Shown: positions 45,363-58,402, counted from the stretch's first letter. The stretch: 64,000 nt of DNA from Girardinichthys multiradiatus (GCF_021462225.1 NC_061815.1:51362373-51426372); one strand, 5' to 3'. Numbers and translations: made by a program. The notes: a model not told the origin generated them from the sequence alone.

Positions 45363-47010
45363 CTCTAAAACCAGACTCCCACTTCCTCTTTTTTATTATA
45401 CTTTTTTTAACCGTGTCCTGTCCATCAGAGTAGCTCAGAATTGTGCCAAGAAGAAGCCCAAAAGATTTACTTTCACAAGTGGAGCATTACAGCTAACACT
45501 TTAAAGCTCTGGTTGATATTCATGAAAAGAAACTTTATTAGAAAATGCTATTGGATTATTTCAATCGTTACAGACATGGAGACAGAAATGAAAAGGAAAC
45601 AAATAAGAAGCATCAAAGAGAGAGAGGTGGGGCAAAAAGGAAAAGGGGAGAGAAGGAGAAAAAATGGAGGCGAGAAAGAAGGATGAAGAGAATACAAGAT
45701 AACCCCCTTCTTGCTTCTACACCTGCAGAAACGTTCATATTACCAACGTTTTTACCGAAACGTACTTGGTATTTATGAATGCAAGATGTATTTAGTGGTA
45801 AATGCGGCTCAATAGAGAACATTTGTGTATCTGTTAACACCTGAATCTAAACACCTGTGGGTTTGAGTGTGAGCGCGCTTGTTTATACAAGGTTTCTCCA
45901 TAAAAATATGCAATAGTGAGTGTGAGGAACCACAGACCTGCCGCCCCTGGACCTGGGAAAGATACGGAGGAGACCCGAGCCACAGACATCCGAAGGGCAG
46001 AGCACAAGAACCCCAGGAGAACCACCGCCGTGACTACTGTAACCCCTCCAGAGAAGAGCAGGGGAGAGTCCCAGGAGAACCACCCAGCAGCCACAGTGCA
46101 GAAGCCCCAGGGAGCTACAGCGACAAGCCCACAGGTCCCGCTGGCAGGGGTCTATGCCAGAGCAGATCCAGCTATGGACCCCGAGACCCCGGGACATATC
46201 ACTCCCCAAGCAGAGGCCCGACAGAGCCCAGGGGACCAGGCCCCGGCAAGCAGCCACCGGGAGTGAGTCAGCACACACCAAAGCACGCAGCCCGGATACG
46301 GAGAACCACAAGTACTCCAGTGGGCAGAGACACCAACCACCGGCAGGTAGTGTGGCGGGGAAGAAAATGAGCCCCACATTTGATGGGGTGCCTAAACTGA
46401 TCCAGGAGAGGGAGCACCTGAGCGACCCCATTCCGGACCCCCCGCCCCGAATCCAGTCCCCAACGACCTCCATCCTCATCTGAAGAGGGGGCCATGTACA
46501 AAAGAAGGGTCTACATGGTCCAAACTAGCCCGCCACCCAGAGCTGCCACAGAATAAAATAGTCCCAACTCCCCAATGAATTCCGATCCCAACCCCATGAG
46601 CCCCCCACCCCCAGTGAAGACCAGCATGAATTTCCCCACAGGGCCAGCCCCAACCAGGAAACAAATATCAAACACATGCTCCCAAAACCCAAAAGCCATG
46701 AATCCCCTCCCCACAGAACATGGGCACACCCACACAGGTAAGCTTCATCCCCGAAAAGACGACGAAGCAAGACCCACACAGCGCGAGCTCCACAAACAGC
46801 CCCGCTCCAAGCACCCCCGCTGCGTTCTGCCCCCACCACACAGCATACCGCGACGACAAGGCAAGGCCCCTGCGCAACACCACCCCAGCCCCTGCCCACA
46901 GGCGCAACAGGGCAGACACTATCGAGCACTAAGCCCACAACGGAACCCCCCACCCCACACCAAGATGGGACAAACTCACCCGACAAGAGGTCCCTGGCCA
47001 GTGGCAAGCT
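45363..47010 (-). repeat. C-rich dispersed retroposon-like family, copy 3 (longest)
   Basis: The 3' terminus lies at about 45400 (complement of GACAGGACAC next to an A-rich tail), and the element extends leftwards in its own sense to about 47010. The outer 5' half, from about 46000, is very G/C-skewed (C-rich on the plus strand) with low-complexity open frames in several phases rich in Pro, Arg and Ser. These are composition artefacts as far as I can tell. The 17870-18712 copy matches the inner half, the 36985-37310 copy the 3' third. Confidence 0.55.
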
Positions 47011-47579
47011 TCCTCTTAAATATATGAGCTTAAAAAAATAAAATGAGGCAAGGAAGGTTTAAATGACAGAAAAGTGTTTTTAACTATGTTTGTACATTTT
47101 AAAGCTTCTTACATTCATGTTCATTTATATTTAGGAGATTGATTTTAATTCAGGTAGTAATATTACTTTTCATAAAAATAAACCCCTGTAACATATAATC
47201 AATTTGTGCTGGGTTGCATTTAAACACAGTTTGTTGTCTGACTGCTGTCTGCAATGTTCAACGTTTACACGAAAGCAACCAAACGTGGACCAAAAGATCC
47301 AAATGAACTCAGGGTCTTGTGACAACACCAACTTATTGCTCCTTTGGACTCCTAGTCTCCTCTCCTGGTTTATCCTAGATGGAGCTTTTTCCATAAATAT
47401 TTTAGGCTGAGTTTTCTGCTGCAGTCTCTCCGCAAAGCACAAGGAAACCAAAGAAAAGCGAGAACAATATTTAAGATGTTGATCCTGTCAGACTTCTCTG
47501 AGGAGCTCGATCCAAAGTTCACAAAAGCCTTCATGTTTATGAGAAGCTAGCTGAGTAAATCTCCTTTAAGCTGTAGGTT
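47011..47579. other. No recognised gene
   Basis: AT-rich, with two overlapping but unrecognised open frames on opposite strands (47170-47451). Nothing further. Confidence 0.4.
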
Positions 47580-48845
47580 CTTCATTCAATTCAAAAATTC
47601 AATTCAAAGATACTTTATTGATCCCTGAGGGGAAATTAGAAGTCCAGTACAACCCATCCAAACATACATCATGACATAAGACAAGGGGGGGTCACCGAGG
47701 CTTTGCTGCCAACTCACAGGCGCTGCCCTTGTTAGATGAGAAAAGAGGCCACATTAGGAAAGTAGAGGAAAAAAATCATATTTCACACTTGATCCTTAGC
47801 AGGATACAGTTTGAGATTGTAAAGAACCTCAGAACAAAGAAGCAACAAGTTGACAAAACAACATCATGCTGGGAACGGTGAAGGTGGTGTGAGGGGGTGC
47901 ATATGTTTATCTTGAGCATGTGTGTGTGTGTAAGTGAGTCCATGAAGCTCTGTCACAGAGGCCATTGTCCTTACGTTGGAATGTTCATCAACCAGCCACA
48001 AAGTTCTGAGCAGGTCCACAGATGTCCTCAGGGAAGGGAGGGGGCACAGGGAGCAGAGCGTCATGGTTACATAACTTCTAGGAGAAGTTGAAGATAACCA
48101 GCCATCAAGGCCGTGCAGGGGAGCCAGATTCAGAAAAACAATAATTATTTGGGTTAGACTGACTCTTAATTTTCCGTCAGCCTTTAGAGTCTCGCTGGTT
48201 CTTCTCAAAGGCGAATCCAAACAGCCAAATTCCTGGTCTTTCTGCCAGATCCGAGCGAACAACTTTCTCCAAGATTTATCCCATTTCACCCCTGAGTCCA
48301 GGAACCGCAACCTGCCTGCAATCCTGTGTAAGGATCACATCCCGTCTGCGATTCAGCTCACGTAACATCTCAGTCTGAGTGTTGATCGCTCTGAAGAGAT
48401 GTCTCGATATGCCAGGTAACCGCTGACTCCAAAAAGCAGAAATCTTGATATCAAACATCCAATTATATACACATCTTCCACATCCTCGACTGACATTATC
48501 GACAGACACACAATCCTCCACTTCTGCCAGGAGTCCATCGTGTATCCGGAGAAAAATGTTCCGTCCGGCAAGTGGGCTCTCCCGACCCCTGTCTTCTCGT
48601 CGAGAAAATTTGATCAATTGCATTGAGAGACCAGCTGACCAAATCCATATTTTGGAAGAATTTGGAAGATGTGCAAAAAGAGGCTCCAAAAAAGACAAGA
48701 CACAGAGCTGAAGCACGGCAGAAATGGGAGGGGTGCGGGAGACAGAGGAAAAGCGTCCACCTCCACCGAGAGCAGGAAAAGAGTGGGTAGGAAAGACCAG
48801 CTGACCTGACTGCGGCCCCGACACAGAATGAGGTCAGTTGAACTA
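47580..48845 (-). mobile_element. 5'-truncated retroposon with TTGAA-type tail, family unresolved
   Basis: The minus-strand 3' end shows CCTCAGGGATCAATAAAGTA then TTGAATTG repeats (47580-47625 as complement), a typical LINE tail of fish. Upstream on the same strand two overlapping open frames of 148 and 182 codons (48310-47864 and 48824-48276) carry no motif I can name. Their phrases (RTMASVTELHGLT, DKHMHPLTPPSP) are familiar from dispersed fish repeats. I therefore call it a retroposon, not a host gene. Confidence 0.5.
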
Positions 48846-49366
48846 ACCCAAACCAAACATCCAGCTAGTGCCGAGAAACAGAACCACCAGTTGTATTACT
48901 CAAGTCAAGGTCGTAACCCAGCACATCAAAGTAGAAAAATCCAGAGGTTGTCGCTGACAATCTCTCCATTTTGCTGATTGTTTGCGAGTGATTAAGGTTC
49001 AGTTGCAAATATTTCCCTCAGCAGATGAATGAAGCAAACCTCAGACCAGAATCAGGCTAGAGGAGAGATCAAGCTCCTGGTTTTCAGACTGATGGAGGAG
49101 GAGGATGAGGAGAGATAGCTGCTGTCAGAGGCTGAAACATGGTGGAGAAGGAGCACTGCAGCATACAGGGAAATGACTCCAGCTGCAGAGCTTTAATGGG
49201 ATTCAGTTTGTTTGGAGCTTCATTAATGTCTATTATTCAAGATCTTGGACTGGCTGCATGTTTGCAGGGTAATTGTCTTTGCTGCTTCACTAGATGTAAT
49301 AATGATCATCATACTGTGCACAAAGGAGTCATGGGAAGCACTTGGATACAACATGATTACTGAAGT

Positions 49367-49400
<34 letters not shown>

Positions 49401-50009
49401 TGCTTCACCTGCTGGATTATTAGACCCATAGAGACTGAAAAACGTTAAGGTCAAACTGAGATCTTTACACTGGAAGAAGATATAGTTGCTGCCGTTGCCT
49501 CAAGAGACTTAAATATATAGATATATACAGATATAATGATATAACTTGAATCAGAACAAGAGCGATGGATTTCCGACCATTTCAGAGTCCTGGTCCTCCT
49601 CTCCTTAGCTCAGCCCACAGTTTTTCTGAGGCGTTCCTGGAAAAACGTTGTGTACTGCAGTGGGACCCTTTGTGAGGTTTCTTGAGAAGACATTGTTGTA
49701 AATAAGCGCCATTTAACTAAATAATCTGAACTGAAACTATCTGTGTAGTTATGCTGCTCTAGGCTTAGGTTGCTGGAGGACATAATGACCACTTTCACCC
49801 TCTTCGCTACATTCTCATACTACTCTCCAATTTTGCATTATTTGCTGTTATTTCAGCTTTTAACTTTGTTCTCTCATTCTCTTCCTAGAAGCTACACCTG
49901 GCCTGACTCTGTGTCTACCTGTGACACCTTTCTGGAGAGGGGCATCGTCCAAGCTTCTGCTGGCAACAATTTAATGCCCACCTTCTACAGATGATCCACA
50001 TGATCCTGT
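48846..50009. other. No recognised gene
   Basis: Contains a (CA)n run at 49372-49398. Open frames are short and motif-free. Confidence 0.45.
49372..49398. repeat. (CA)n microsatellite
   Basis: Pure dinucleotide run of about 13 units. Confidence 0.95.
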
Positions 50010-51780
50010 CTTTCAGTGTTTAACCCTTTCTCTCTCCTAGACATGGCTACTGACTGAGCTTCTACTGTGACTAACTCTATGTGCTCTCTTTCAGACTCTA
50101 ACCTTGAAAACTGGATCAGAGTTTATCTGTTCTTTCTTTCTAGATGAAACGACTAAAGGAGCTACATCCATTAATATTTACTTTTCCTTCCCATAGAAAG
50201 TACTCCTGGATCAGTGCTTCTTTGTTCTCTTTGTGTCTCTGCTCTGTTCTCTCAAACCTCCAGTCGGTCGTGGCAGATGGCCGCTCACACTGAGCCTGGT
50301 TCTGGTTCTGCTGGAGGTTTTTTTCCTGTTAAAAGGGAGTTTTTCCTCTCCACTGTCGCTACATGCATGCTCAGTATGAGGGATTGCTGCAAAGTCAACA
50401 CCAGTGACTGTCCACTGTCTCTACATGCTCATCCAGGAGGAGTGAATGCTGCAAGTCACTGACTGGATGCAATCTGCTGGGTTTCCTTAGATAGAAAAAC
50501 TTTTTATCCAATTTGAATAAATAATTAACTCCGAATGCACTGTTCAATTGTTAGGGTTACCGTATTTTCCGCACTATAAGGCTCACCGGATTATAAGGCG
50601 CACAGAATAGAAGCTACTGCAGTCAAACGTTTGACTGGGGTTGCGTTATGCATCCACTAGATGGAGCTGTGCTAAAGAGAATGTCAACAAAACAGTCAGA
50701 TAAGTCAGTCAGTCAAACTTTATTAATACACTACAAACCAGCGTTCTGATAACTCCATTCACTCTCATGGTAAGGTCTCCTCTACATAGAATTATATTGA
50801 ATAGAGCCAACCACACGTTAGGAATGCATTGGAGTCTATGAAGTTGAAGTTAAAATCAAACGTTAGTTAAAACGTGAAAGGGAACTTTTCCCTGATTCAG
50901 TAAACACGTAAAAGAAACAGTTTGATGCACTAAATCAAACGTTAGTACTGTTAACCTTTCCTGTTTCTGTCCCCTGACCGTAGTCTGATGACACAGGGGA
51001 GACGCTTTCTCCAGGGCCGAAGTTACTAGTTTCCTCGGGGTTAACTCCCTCACTCATACGTTGCTGAGTTGAGCATGAAGAAACAGCATCAAAACACTGA
51101 GTTGTTGACGAGATTCGGGGTTCTTTTTAATGACTTTGCAGCACGTAAAAACACAGGGCTTACAGACTCATACACCGCTGCTCCGGTCGCCGTCTCTACC
51201 CACCCCACACACACAATAATACCGACGTCCCTCCTTCACTCTTGATTCTCAGCTACGGCAGCACACAGCGCCACCTCTGTCCGGAGGAGTAATGTCAACA
51301 TCTTCCATACACACACACGAAACATACACCCCACACACTGAGCTTCTAATCACATATAGTTCAGGCAATTCCTGCAACAGTACATTCAAACGTTATACAC
51401 ACACAAGTGGTGTTGGACTAGGAGTAAGCACAGTACAGGTGTTTACCGCTATTACTTCGGCGACGCCCCTGACTACGGTAGCCGTAATGCTGCAAGCGGT
51501 GCGGCTTTGTAGTTTACCAGTCGTACTGAAACATTTTGACAGAGCGCCGTGTACAACCAGTATGGATCAACCAATTAACCAATTGATCCATATATAAGGC
51601 GCTCCGGATTACAAGGCGCACTGTCATTTTTTGAAAAAATTAAAGGTTTTTAAGTGCGCCTTATAGTGCGGAAAATACAGTAATTGGAATGTATGAACCT
51701 GACTGTTGTGAAGTGCCCTGAGACAACATGTGTTGTGAATTGGCGCTATAGAAATAAAACTGAATTGAATTGAATTGAGT
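50010..51780 (+). repeat. Retroposon family R, copy 4, interrupted by a transposon
   Basis: Segments 50010-50559 and 51681-51780 are one retroposon in sense orientation. It runs from CTCTCTCCTAGACATGGCTA, through GGGAGTTTTTCCTCTCCACT, to the 3' end AATTGGCGCTATAGAAATAA with AAACTGAATTGAATTGAATT repeats (51737-51777). Inverted copies lie at 34.9 and 36.1 kb. The A/T-rich repeated tail fits LINE-type retroposition. Confidence 0.82.
50560..51680. mobile_element. Non-autonomous TA-targeting transposon in retroposon R
   Basis: Both ends carry inverted C(C/T)GTATTTTCCGCACTATA, followed by subterminal ATAAGGCGCAC-type repeats. TA lies at 50558-50559 and 51681-51682. Family R copies elsewhere show the empty site as ...TTAATTGG..., so the TA was duplicated on insertion and the 1,121-bp boundaries are exact. 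No transposase frame is present. The TA duplication suggests the Tc1/mariner superfamily, but the donor family is unknown to me. Confidence 0.85.
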
Positions 51781-51782
51781 CA

Positions 51783-51832
51783 AATTCTTTGTTTGTCCGT
51801 ACAAACTTGGCAATAAAGCTGATTCTGATAAA
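51783..51832 (-). repeat. LINE tail fragment, same type as the satellite inserts
   Basis: The complement reads ATCAGAATCAGCTTTATTGC then CAAGTTTGTACGGACAAACA. This is the fish LINE tail also seen inside the satellite array (87-bp inserts), here in the opposite orientation. Confidence 0.7.
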
Positions 51833-52972
51833 TTGCGCTGGTGCATTGTCCTTGCACCGGCCCACAGCACGCAGCAGCCACCGCCTTGCCCTTTCGTCTT
51901 CCTACTTCACGTTGCCGTCATGCAGTGTGGAGGACCAAATGGCTGCAGTTGCCACGACTGCAGTCATGACACAGACAAGCAGACAGGTGACCCAGGTGTC
52001 CAAAAGAGACACTGAAGGAATTTAAAAATTAAAAACTTTCAGATGTTCATCCGGAGCCTTTATGAAGCCTTTACAGGCTCCATAATGGTTTCTTGTTCTC
52101 TGGCTACTCCAGTGTGATCCAGACAACGGTGTTGTGCCATAAAGTGATGGCTGGTATTTTTTCAGTAGGATCTGGTTGCTGACAGCTGTTGTACAGTCTA
52201 TATATTATACTTAGTATACTAAGACTTCCCCTTAGATGTCACATGGCACATTAATCCATTTGGTAAACTACTTAGTGTGCTAGTAATTTAATTATTAAGC
52301 TGTTTATTTCTGAATCTATTCTTTATTATGTCATGATCACTATCTGTGTTTGGATTACTTTCTTGATTTCTGTGTTAGATGAGTTAATTTATATATCTTT
52401 ATAGATCTTACGCCTCCCTGTTCATGTTATTCTGGCAGCCTCATTGTTTACTTGTTTCTGTTCACCTGGATATTTTGATACCTCCTGCTCTTTTGCATTA
52501 ATCTGCTCCCGATTCTTTCCCTGATTAGCTTCCCTAGTTCAGTGGCCAATTCTCCACTTCCCTCAGCATTTATACCTTCTGGTTTTCTGTTCTCACCACT
52601 AGTTTCTGCTGGAAACTTCTCTGGTCACTACCTGCTCTATGTCTCCGTGTGCCTGCAAAAACCTCACCCATTACAATAAATTGTGGCAGGATTGGTGCTC
52701 CATTCTTAAGTTGTTAAAAAAAACCTGAGTTTTATTGCAGCTCATTTATTAGTATTTTGGCCTATGATTTTTAGATAATTTTATTTAGTTTAAGATCATA
52801 TTATAATAGAATCTTTTTAAGTGTTTTTGCTTAACTGCATATTGTTTTTTACCCGCAATAAAAAAACCCTAACAGGATCAGAGGAGGTCAGATCCTCCCT
52901 GAGATCATCACAGCTTCTGCTCTGAGTAAAAAAGTGGAAATGAGCTGAGATTAAAGAAAGAAATGTGCTCTG

Positions 52973-52974
<2 letters not shown>

Positions 52975-53010
<36 letters not shown>
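52975..53010. repeat. (GT)n microsatellite
   Basis: Pure dinucleotide run of about 17 units. Confidence 0.95.
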
Positions 53011-53013
<3 letters not shown>

Positions 53014-53141
53014 TGTCATGGGACGTGACTTTACATTAACCCCACTGTGAAAGTTCAGAGGAGGATGAGGAGGAAGATGAAGGGCCGAGCACTTCTTCTG
53101 AAAACTCTGGACTGCGAATAAAGGTCAGCATGCAGGGCTGT

Positions 53142-53160
53142 CCACACACACACACACACA
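53142..53160. repeat. (CA)n microsatellite
   Basis: Pure dinucleotide run of about nine units. Confidence 0.9.
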
Positions 53161-54149
53161 TATACATACTCCTGAGAGGATCTGGGCATGTGCAGAGTTG
53201 AATGGTTTCAGAAATGAAAACGAAGAGGAGATTTGTCACTCAGATAATGTCAGTTTTCCTCCATCCATTTAAACTTTATAAAGATGAGATGTTCCAACTC
53301 GATTTAATTTTACACCAACTTTATCAAAAACCTAAACACAGCTTACAATGATGAGAGTTTTTCTTCATTTACCAAATCAAACCTGAGGTTTAAAATTTCA
53401 GCTACAACTGTGAAGCTTTGCTGAGTTGCTGAGAAAGCCTCAGATGCTCCCAGCAGGTGCACACCTGCAGCAGGTTCATGGGGGTGTTGACCAGGTGATG
53501 CCAGGAAGAAACAATCAAAATACACTTAAAATCTGCCAGTTTCACTAAAATCTGCTGCAACTTTACATTGAACTCTTTCTTTATTAAACGTGAGTGATTA
53601 AATGGCAGAGAAATCTGAAAAACTATGGGAAAATATTCAGGTCTAATCCAACAATTCTCAAGAACGTGCTGCTGCAGTAAAAAGGGGGAGGTTCTTGGTT
53701 ATGGGAAAACCGCGATTGGTTGAATTTACTTGCAGGAAGTATTGTGAGGTATAAATTGGGGCTTACAGGAAGTGTAATATATTATTTACAAATATTTAGA
53801 TGGTATTTCTGGCAGGGTTTGGACTGTTGGTATGTAATGGGGGATGCCTGGAGTCCTCACCACAATGACTGCAGATATGTGTTCATAATGTTGTGCCAGT
53901 TTGCCCCTGACTTTCAAACGTGCCTCAATATAGACACAAAAACATGTTTCATGTCTGATAAATCACATTGTGCATGCTAAATGATGACATTTGAATATCC
54001 TCATGCTAGTATTTTGCAGGGTGTAATGATCAGCTTATGTCCCGCATAGTGATGAAGGCACCTCCTATTCTGCTAATTTGACAGACGCAATCCTCGGTGC
54101 ACCTGGTTTGTAAACCAGCTCTGTGCAACATCAGGTTCGCATGTGTAGC

Positions 54150-54500
54150 AAACCTTTAGTAGATCAGGCCCTATAAGCTTTATGAAAAAGGAAAGTTTTA
54201 AGCCTAGCCTTAAAAGTAGACAGGGTGTCTGCCTCACGGACTAAAACTGGGAGCTGGTTCCACAGGAGAGGAGCCTGATAACTAAAGGATCTGCCTCCCA
54301 TTCTACTTCTAGAGACTCTAGGAACCACCAGTAAACCTGCAGTCTGAGAACAAAGTGCTCTGTTAGGAACATATGGACCAATCAGATCTCTGATGTATGA
54401 TGGAGCTAGATCATTAAGGGCTTTATATGTGAGGAGGAGAATTTTAAATTATATTCTGGATTTAACAAGGAGGCAATGTGTTGTCATACTGCTGAGTGAG
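54150..54500. repeat. LINE-derived dispersed repeat fragment
   Basis: Contains GGAGCTGGTTCCACAGGAGA, GGATCTGCCTCCCATTCTAC and AAGGGCTTTATATGTGAGGA, a phrase set I know from the 3' region of a widespread teleost LINE family. No ORF is preserved, and clade and strand are not established. Confidence 0.6.
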
Positions 54501-55933
54501 ATTAATAGATTTTATTATTGGGTCCTTGCTGCAAAAATGAGTCAATTCTTACTGCATCAGTTCTTTAGTTGTGGTTCAGACCTGCAGTACAGATTGCATT
54601 AGAGAGCTGCAGTGTTACTGAGATGGGTCAGGAAAGGAAGCCAGGTTTATCTCAAACAGTGTATTCTATAGTGTCAAAGGGACAGATGAAGCATTAGAAT
54701 CATAAGGCAACGTGTTTCCCTGCTCTGTTGAAAGGCTGACTTAGAGTCATGTGATGGAGGCATTAAGACCTTCCAACATGAAGTTGGGTTCTCTATGTTT
54801 TTGAACCTGGTGAAACTCCATTCCTATGGTATACCATGATAATGATAATCTGAAGATGTGATGTTCTGTGGGTCTTAGTGTTTTCACTTTGTTTTTATTT
54901 TTGGATCATTTTGGATTGTTATTTTTTAATTTCTTGCTTTTCTTGATTTAAGATTCCTAGTTCTGTCTTGTGTTCTGCTCTGATTAACTTGGCTCTAATT
55001 CAATCACCTAATCTAGCAATTAGCAGCCAAAACGCTTTCTTTACCTCCCGTTTAGATCAGATGTTGTCCACCTTCTGTCATTTTGTTCAAGATAGATCTG
55101 ACCCACAAACAGAAGAACACTCAGAAGCACAACTGAATTAGTGAAAGGTGTTTTATTTACAAAGTGAAAGTGGAACGTGAACGGTAGAATCGCCAACTGC
55201 ATGGAAAGAGGGGAAGGAGAACTGGTAAAAACTAGAACTACAATCTTGAGTAATAAAAGAGAAGTAATTATGTTAATGGTAGAACGGCTTACTAAGTGAG
55301 TGAAGTCAGGTCACTAGGGGTAGAGGGTGTCGGGACCCAGGTGTGTGAAGCGGAGAAAATCCAGATGGTTTACTTGAGCTGTAGAGTGAGTTCTGGTGAG
55401 TTCAGGAGTTAATTCAATGTTCAGGTACTTCCGTTGGAGGGTGGACAGGGTATGCTTCTGCCTTGGTTCAGGAGAAACACAATCCAAACGAAATCCACCA
55501 AACATAGGTAATCTTGATCGTCCAGAAACCTCTGGAACCGAAGTCAAAGTTCAAAGAAGAATGATCAGAAGGTTCAAGTTTCTGCCACTGAAGGCAAACA
55601 CTCTGGCATCGAAGTGCTGGCAGCCTCCTGCTTAAATACTCCTCAAATGCAATCAGCAGATCAGTCGCACCTGTCACCCAGCACACCTGAGAAACTCCAG
55701 CACCAAAAGGAAACTAAAAAAAAGGTGCAAACAAAAATACAAACACACACACAGAAACCAAAACCCCGACAACTTCTGCCCTACCTGCTTGCTTGTTACC
55801 TCACCAATTTTCTGTTGGTCTCCTGTTCCCCCAGTTTCTCCTCCATTTTGTAGGTTATTTAAAATTAATCTTCATTTTCTCAATGATCCTCTTGTTAACA
55901 ATTTTGAGTTTCGGTCCATCAACAACACAATAA
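54501..55933. other. No recognised gene; possible LTR-like repeat at 55130-55790
   Basis: The 55130-55790 part begins with a TTTTATTTACAAAGTG-type start, contains GTCGGGACCCAGG, and ends with CACACACACAGAAACCAAAA then CCCCGACAA. This texture resembles LTR or hAT-derived fish repeats, but no boundaries could be set. The rest is AT-rich. Confidence 0.35.
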
Positions 55934-56623
55934 ATGAGGAAAGCTTAAAGCTGCTAAAAGTAGTTCTAAAAGCTGTTAAAGGAGGTTCTAAAAGCTGCTG
56001 AAGGTGGTTCTACAGGCTGTTGAAGGAGGTTCTAAAAGCTGTTAAAGGAGGTTCTAAAAGCTGCTGAAGGTGGTTCTACAGGCTGTTGAAGGAGGTTCTA
56101 AAAGCTGTTAAAGGAGGTTCTACAGGCTGTTGAAGGAGGTTCCAAAAGCTGCTGAAGGAGGTTCTAAAAGCTGTTGAAGGAGGTTCTAAAAGCTTTTGAA
56201 GGATGTTGAACAGGCTGTTAAAGGAGGTTCTACAGGCTGTTGAAGGAGGTTCCAAAAGCTGTTGAAGGAGGTTCCAAAAGCTGTTGAAGGAGGTTCTAAA
56301 AGCTTTTGAAGGATGTTGAACAGGCTGTTAAAGGAGGTTCTACAGGCTGTTGAAGGAGGTTCCAAAAGCTGTTGAAGGAGGTTCCAAAAGCTGTTGAAGG
56401 AGGTTCTAAAAGCTTTTGAAGGATGTTGAACAGGCTGTTAAAGGAGGTTCTACAGGCTGTTGAAGGAGGTTCCAAAAGCTGTTGAAGGAGGTTCCAAAAG
56501 CTTTTGAAGGATGTTGAACAGGCTGTTAAAGGAGGTTCTACAGGCTGTTGAAGGAGGTTCCAAAAGCTGTTGAAGGAGGTTCCAAAAGCTGTTGAAGGAG
56601 GTTCTAAAAGCTTTTGAAGGATG

Positions 56624-56710
56624 AAGAATCAGAATCAGAATCAGAAAAGCTTTATTGCCAAGTACGTTTTTGGACATACAAAGAATTTGTTTTGGCGTAG
56701 TCGGTGCATG
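56624..56710 (+). mobile_element. LINE-tail insert 1 in the satellite
   Basis: Eighty-seven bases (with one ATG duplicate) starting AAGAATCAGAATCAGAATCA and ending AGTCGGTGCATG interrupt one special unit after GAAGGATG. This copy differs from the other six by ACAAAGAA in place of ACAAGGAA. The content (CTTTATTGCCAAGTACG) is a LINE-type tail also seen inverted at 51783-51832. Confidence 0.85.
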
Positions 56711-57216
56711 TTGAACAGGCTGTTAAAGGAGGTTCTACAGGCTGTTGAAGGAGGTTCCAAAAGCTGTTAAAGGAGGTTCTAAAAGCTGCTGAAGGTGGTT
56801 CTACAGGCTGTTGAAGGAGGTTCTAAAAGCTGTTAAAGGAGGTTCTACAGGCTGTTGAAGGAGGTTCTAAAAGCTGTTAAAGGAGGTTCTACAGGCTGTT
56901 GAAGGAGGTTCTAAAAGCTGTTAAAGGAGGTTCTACAGGCTGTTGAAGGAGGTTCCAAAAGCTGCTGAAGGAGGTTCTAAAAGCTGTTGAAGGAGGTTCT
57001 AAAAGCTTTTGAAGGATGTTGAACAGGCTGTTAAAGGAGGTTCTACAGGCTGTTGAAGGAGGTTCCAAAAGCTGTTGAAGGAGGTTCCAAAAGCTTTTGA
57101 AGGATGTTGAACAGGCTGTTAAAGGAGGTTCTACAGGCTGTTGAAGGAGGTTCCAAAAGCTGTTGAAGGAGGTTCCAAAAGCTGTTGAAGGAGGTTCTAA
57201 AAGCTTTTGAAGGATG

Positions 57217-57303
57217 AAGAATCAGAATCAGAATCAGAAAAGCTTTATTGCCAAGTACGTTTTTGGACATACAAGGAATTTGTTTTGGCGTAGTCGGTGC
57301 ATG
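57217..57303 (+). mobile_element. LINE-tail insert 2 in the satellite
   Basis: Same boundaries as insert 1; CTTTATTGCC form. It lies 593 bp (87 + 23 units) after insert 1. Confidence 0.85.
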
Positions 57304-58315
57304 TTGAACAGGCTGTTAAAGGAGGTTCTACAGGCTGTTGAAGGAGGTTCCAAAAGCTGTTGAAGGAGGTTCCAAAAGCTGTTAAAGGAGGTTCTAAAAG
57401 CTGCTGAAGGTGGTTCTACAGGCTGTTGAAGGAGGTTCTAAAAGCTGTTAAAGGAGGTTCTACAGGCTGTTGAAGGAGGTTCCAAAAGCTGCTGAAGGAG
57501 GTTCTAAAAGCTGTTGAAGGAGGTTCTAAAAGCTTTTGAAGGATGTTGAACAGGCTGTTAAAGGAGGTTCTACAGGCTGTTGAAGGAGGTTCCAAAAGCT
57601 GTTGAAAGAGGTTCCAAAAGCTGTTGAAGGAGGTTCTAAAAGCTTTTGAAGGATGTTGAACAGGCTGTTAAAGGAGGTTCTACAGGCTGTTGAAGGAGGT
57701 TCCAAAAGCTGTTGAAGGAGGTTCCAAAAGCTGTTAAAGGAGGTTCTAAAAGCTCCTGAAGGTGGTTCTACAGGCTGTTGAAGGAGGTTCTAAAAGCTGT
57801 TAAAGGAGGTTCTACAGGCTGTTGAAGGAGGTTCCAAAAGCTGCTGAAGGAGGTTCTAAAAGCTGTTGAAGGAGGTTCTAAAAGCTGTTAAAGGAGGTTC
57901 TACAGGCTGTTGAAGGAGGTTCCAAAAGCTGCTGAAGGAGGTTCTAAAAGCTGTTGAAGGAGGTTCTAAAAGCTTTTGAAGGATGTTGAACAGGCTGTTA
58001 AAGGAGGTTCTACAGGCTGTTGAAGGAGGTTCCAAAAGCTGTTGAAGGAGGTTCCAAAAGCTGTTGAAGGAGGTTCTAAAAGCTTTTGAAGGATGTTGAA
58101 CAGGCTGTTAAAGGAGGTTCTACAGGCTGTTGAAGGAGGTTCCAAAAGCTGTTGAAGGAGGTTCCAAAAGCTGTTGAAGGAGGTTCTAAAAGCTTTTGAA
58201 GGATGTTGAACAGGCTGTTAAAGGAGGTTCTACAGGCTGTTGAAGGAGGTTCCAAAAGCTGTAGAAGGAGGTTCCAAAAGCTGTTGAAGGAGGTTCTAAA
58301 AGCTTTTGAAGGATG

Positions 58316-58402
58316 AAGAATCAGAATCAGAATCAGAAAAGCTTTATTGCCAAGTACGTTTTTGGACATACAAGGAATTTGTTTTGGCGTAGTCGGTGCA
58401 TG
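58316..58402 (+). mobile_element. LINE-tail insert 3 in the satellite
   Basis: Same boundaries; CTTTATTGCC form. Its left neighbour unit carries a rare GTAGAAGG variant, shared with insert 6. Confidence 0.85.

Larger units (their letters stand above)
51833..54149. other. No recognised gene
   Basis: Includes a retroposon-like phrase-rich stretch at about 52480-52700 (ATCTGCTCCCGATTCTTTCC ... ATTACAATAAATTG), and (GT)n/(CA)n runs noted separately. No coding motif. Confidence 0.45.

Noticed and set aside
45879..47027. Pro/Arg-rich open frames on both strands
   Set aside because: Compositional openness of the C-rich repeat. Overlapping frames exist in nearly every phase with no domain.
48276..48824. 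182-codon host gene
   Set aside because: It overlaps another open frame and is upstream of a LINE-type tail on the same strand. No recognised domain; dispersed-repeat origin is more likely.
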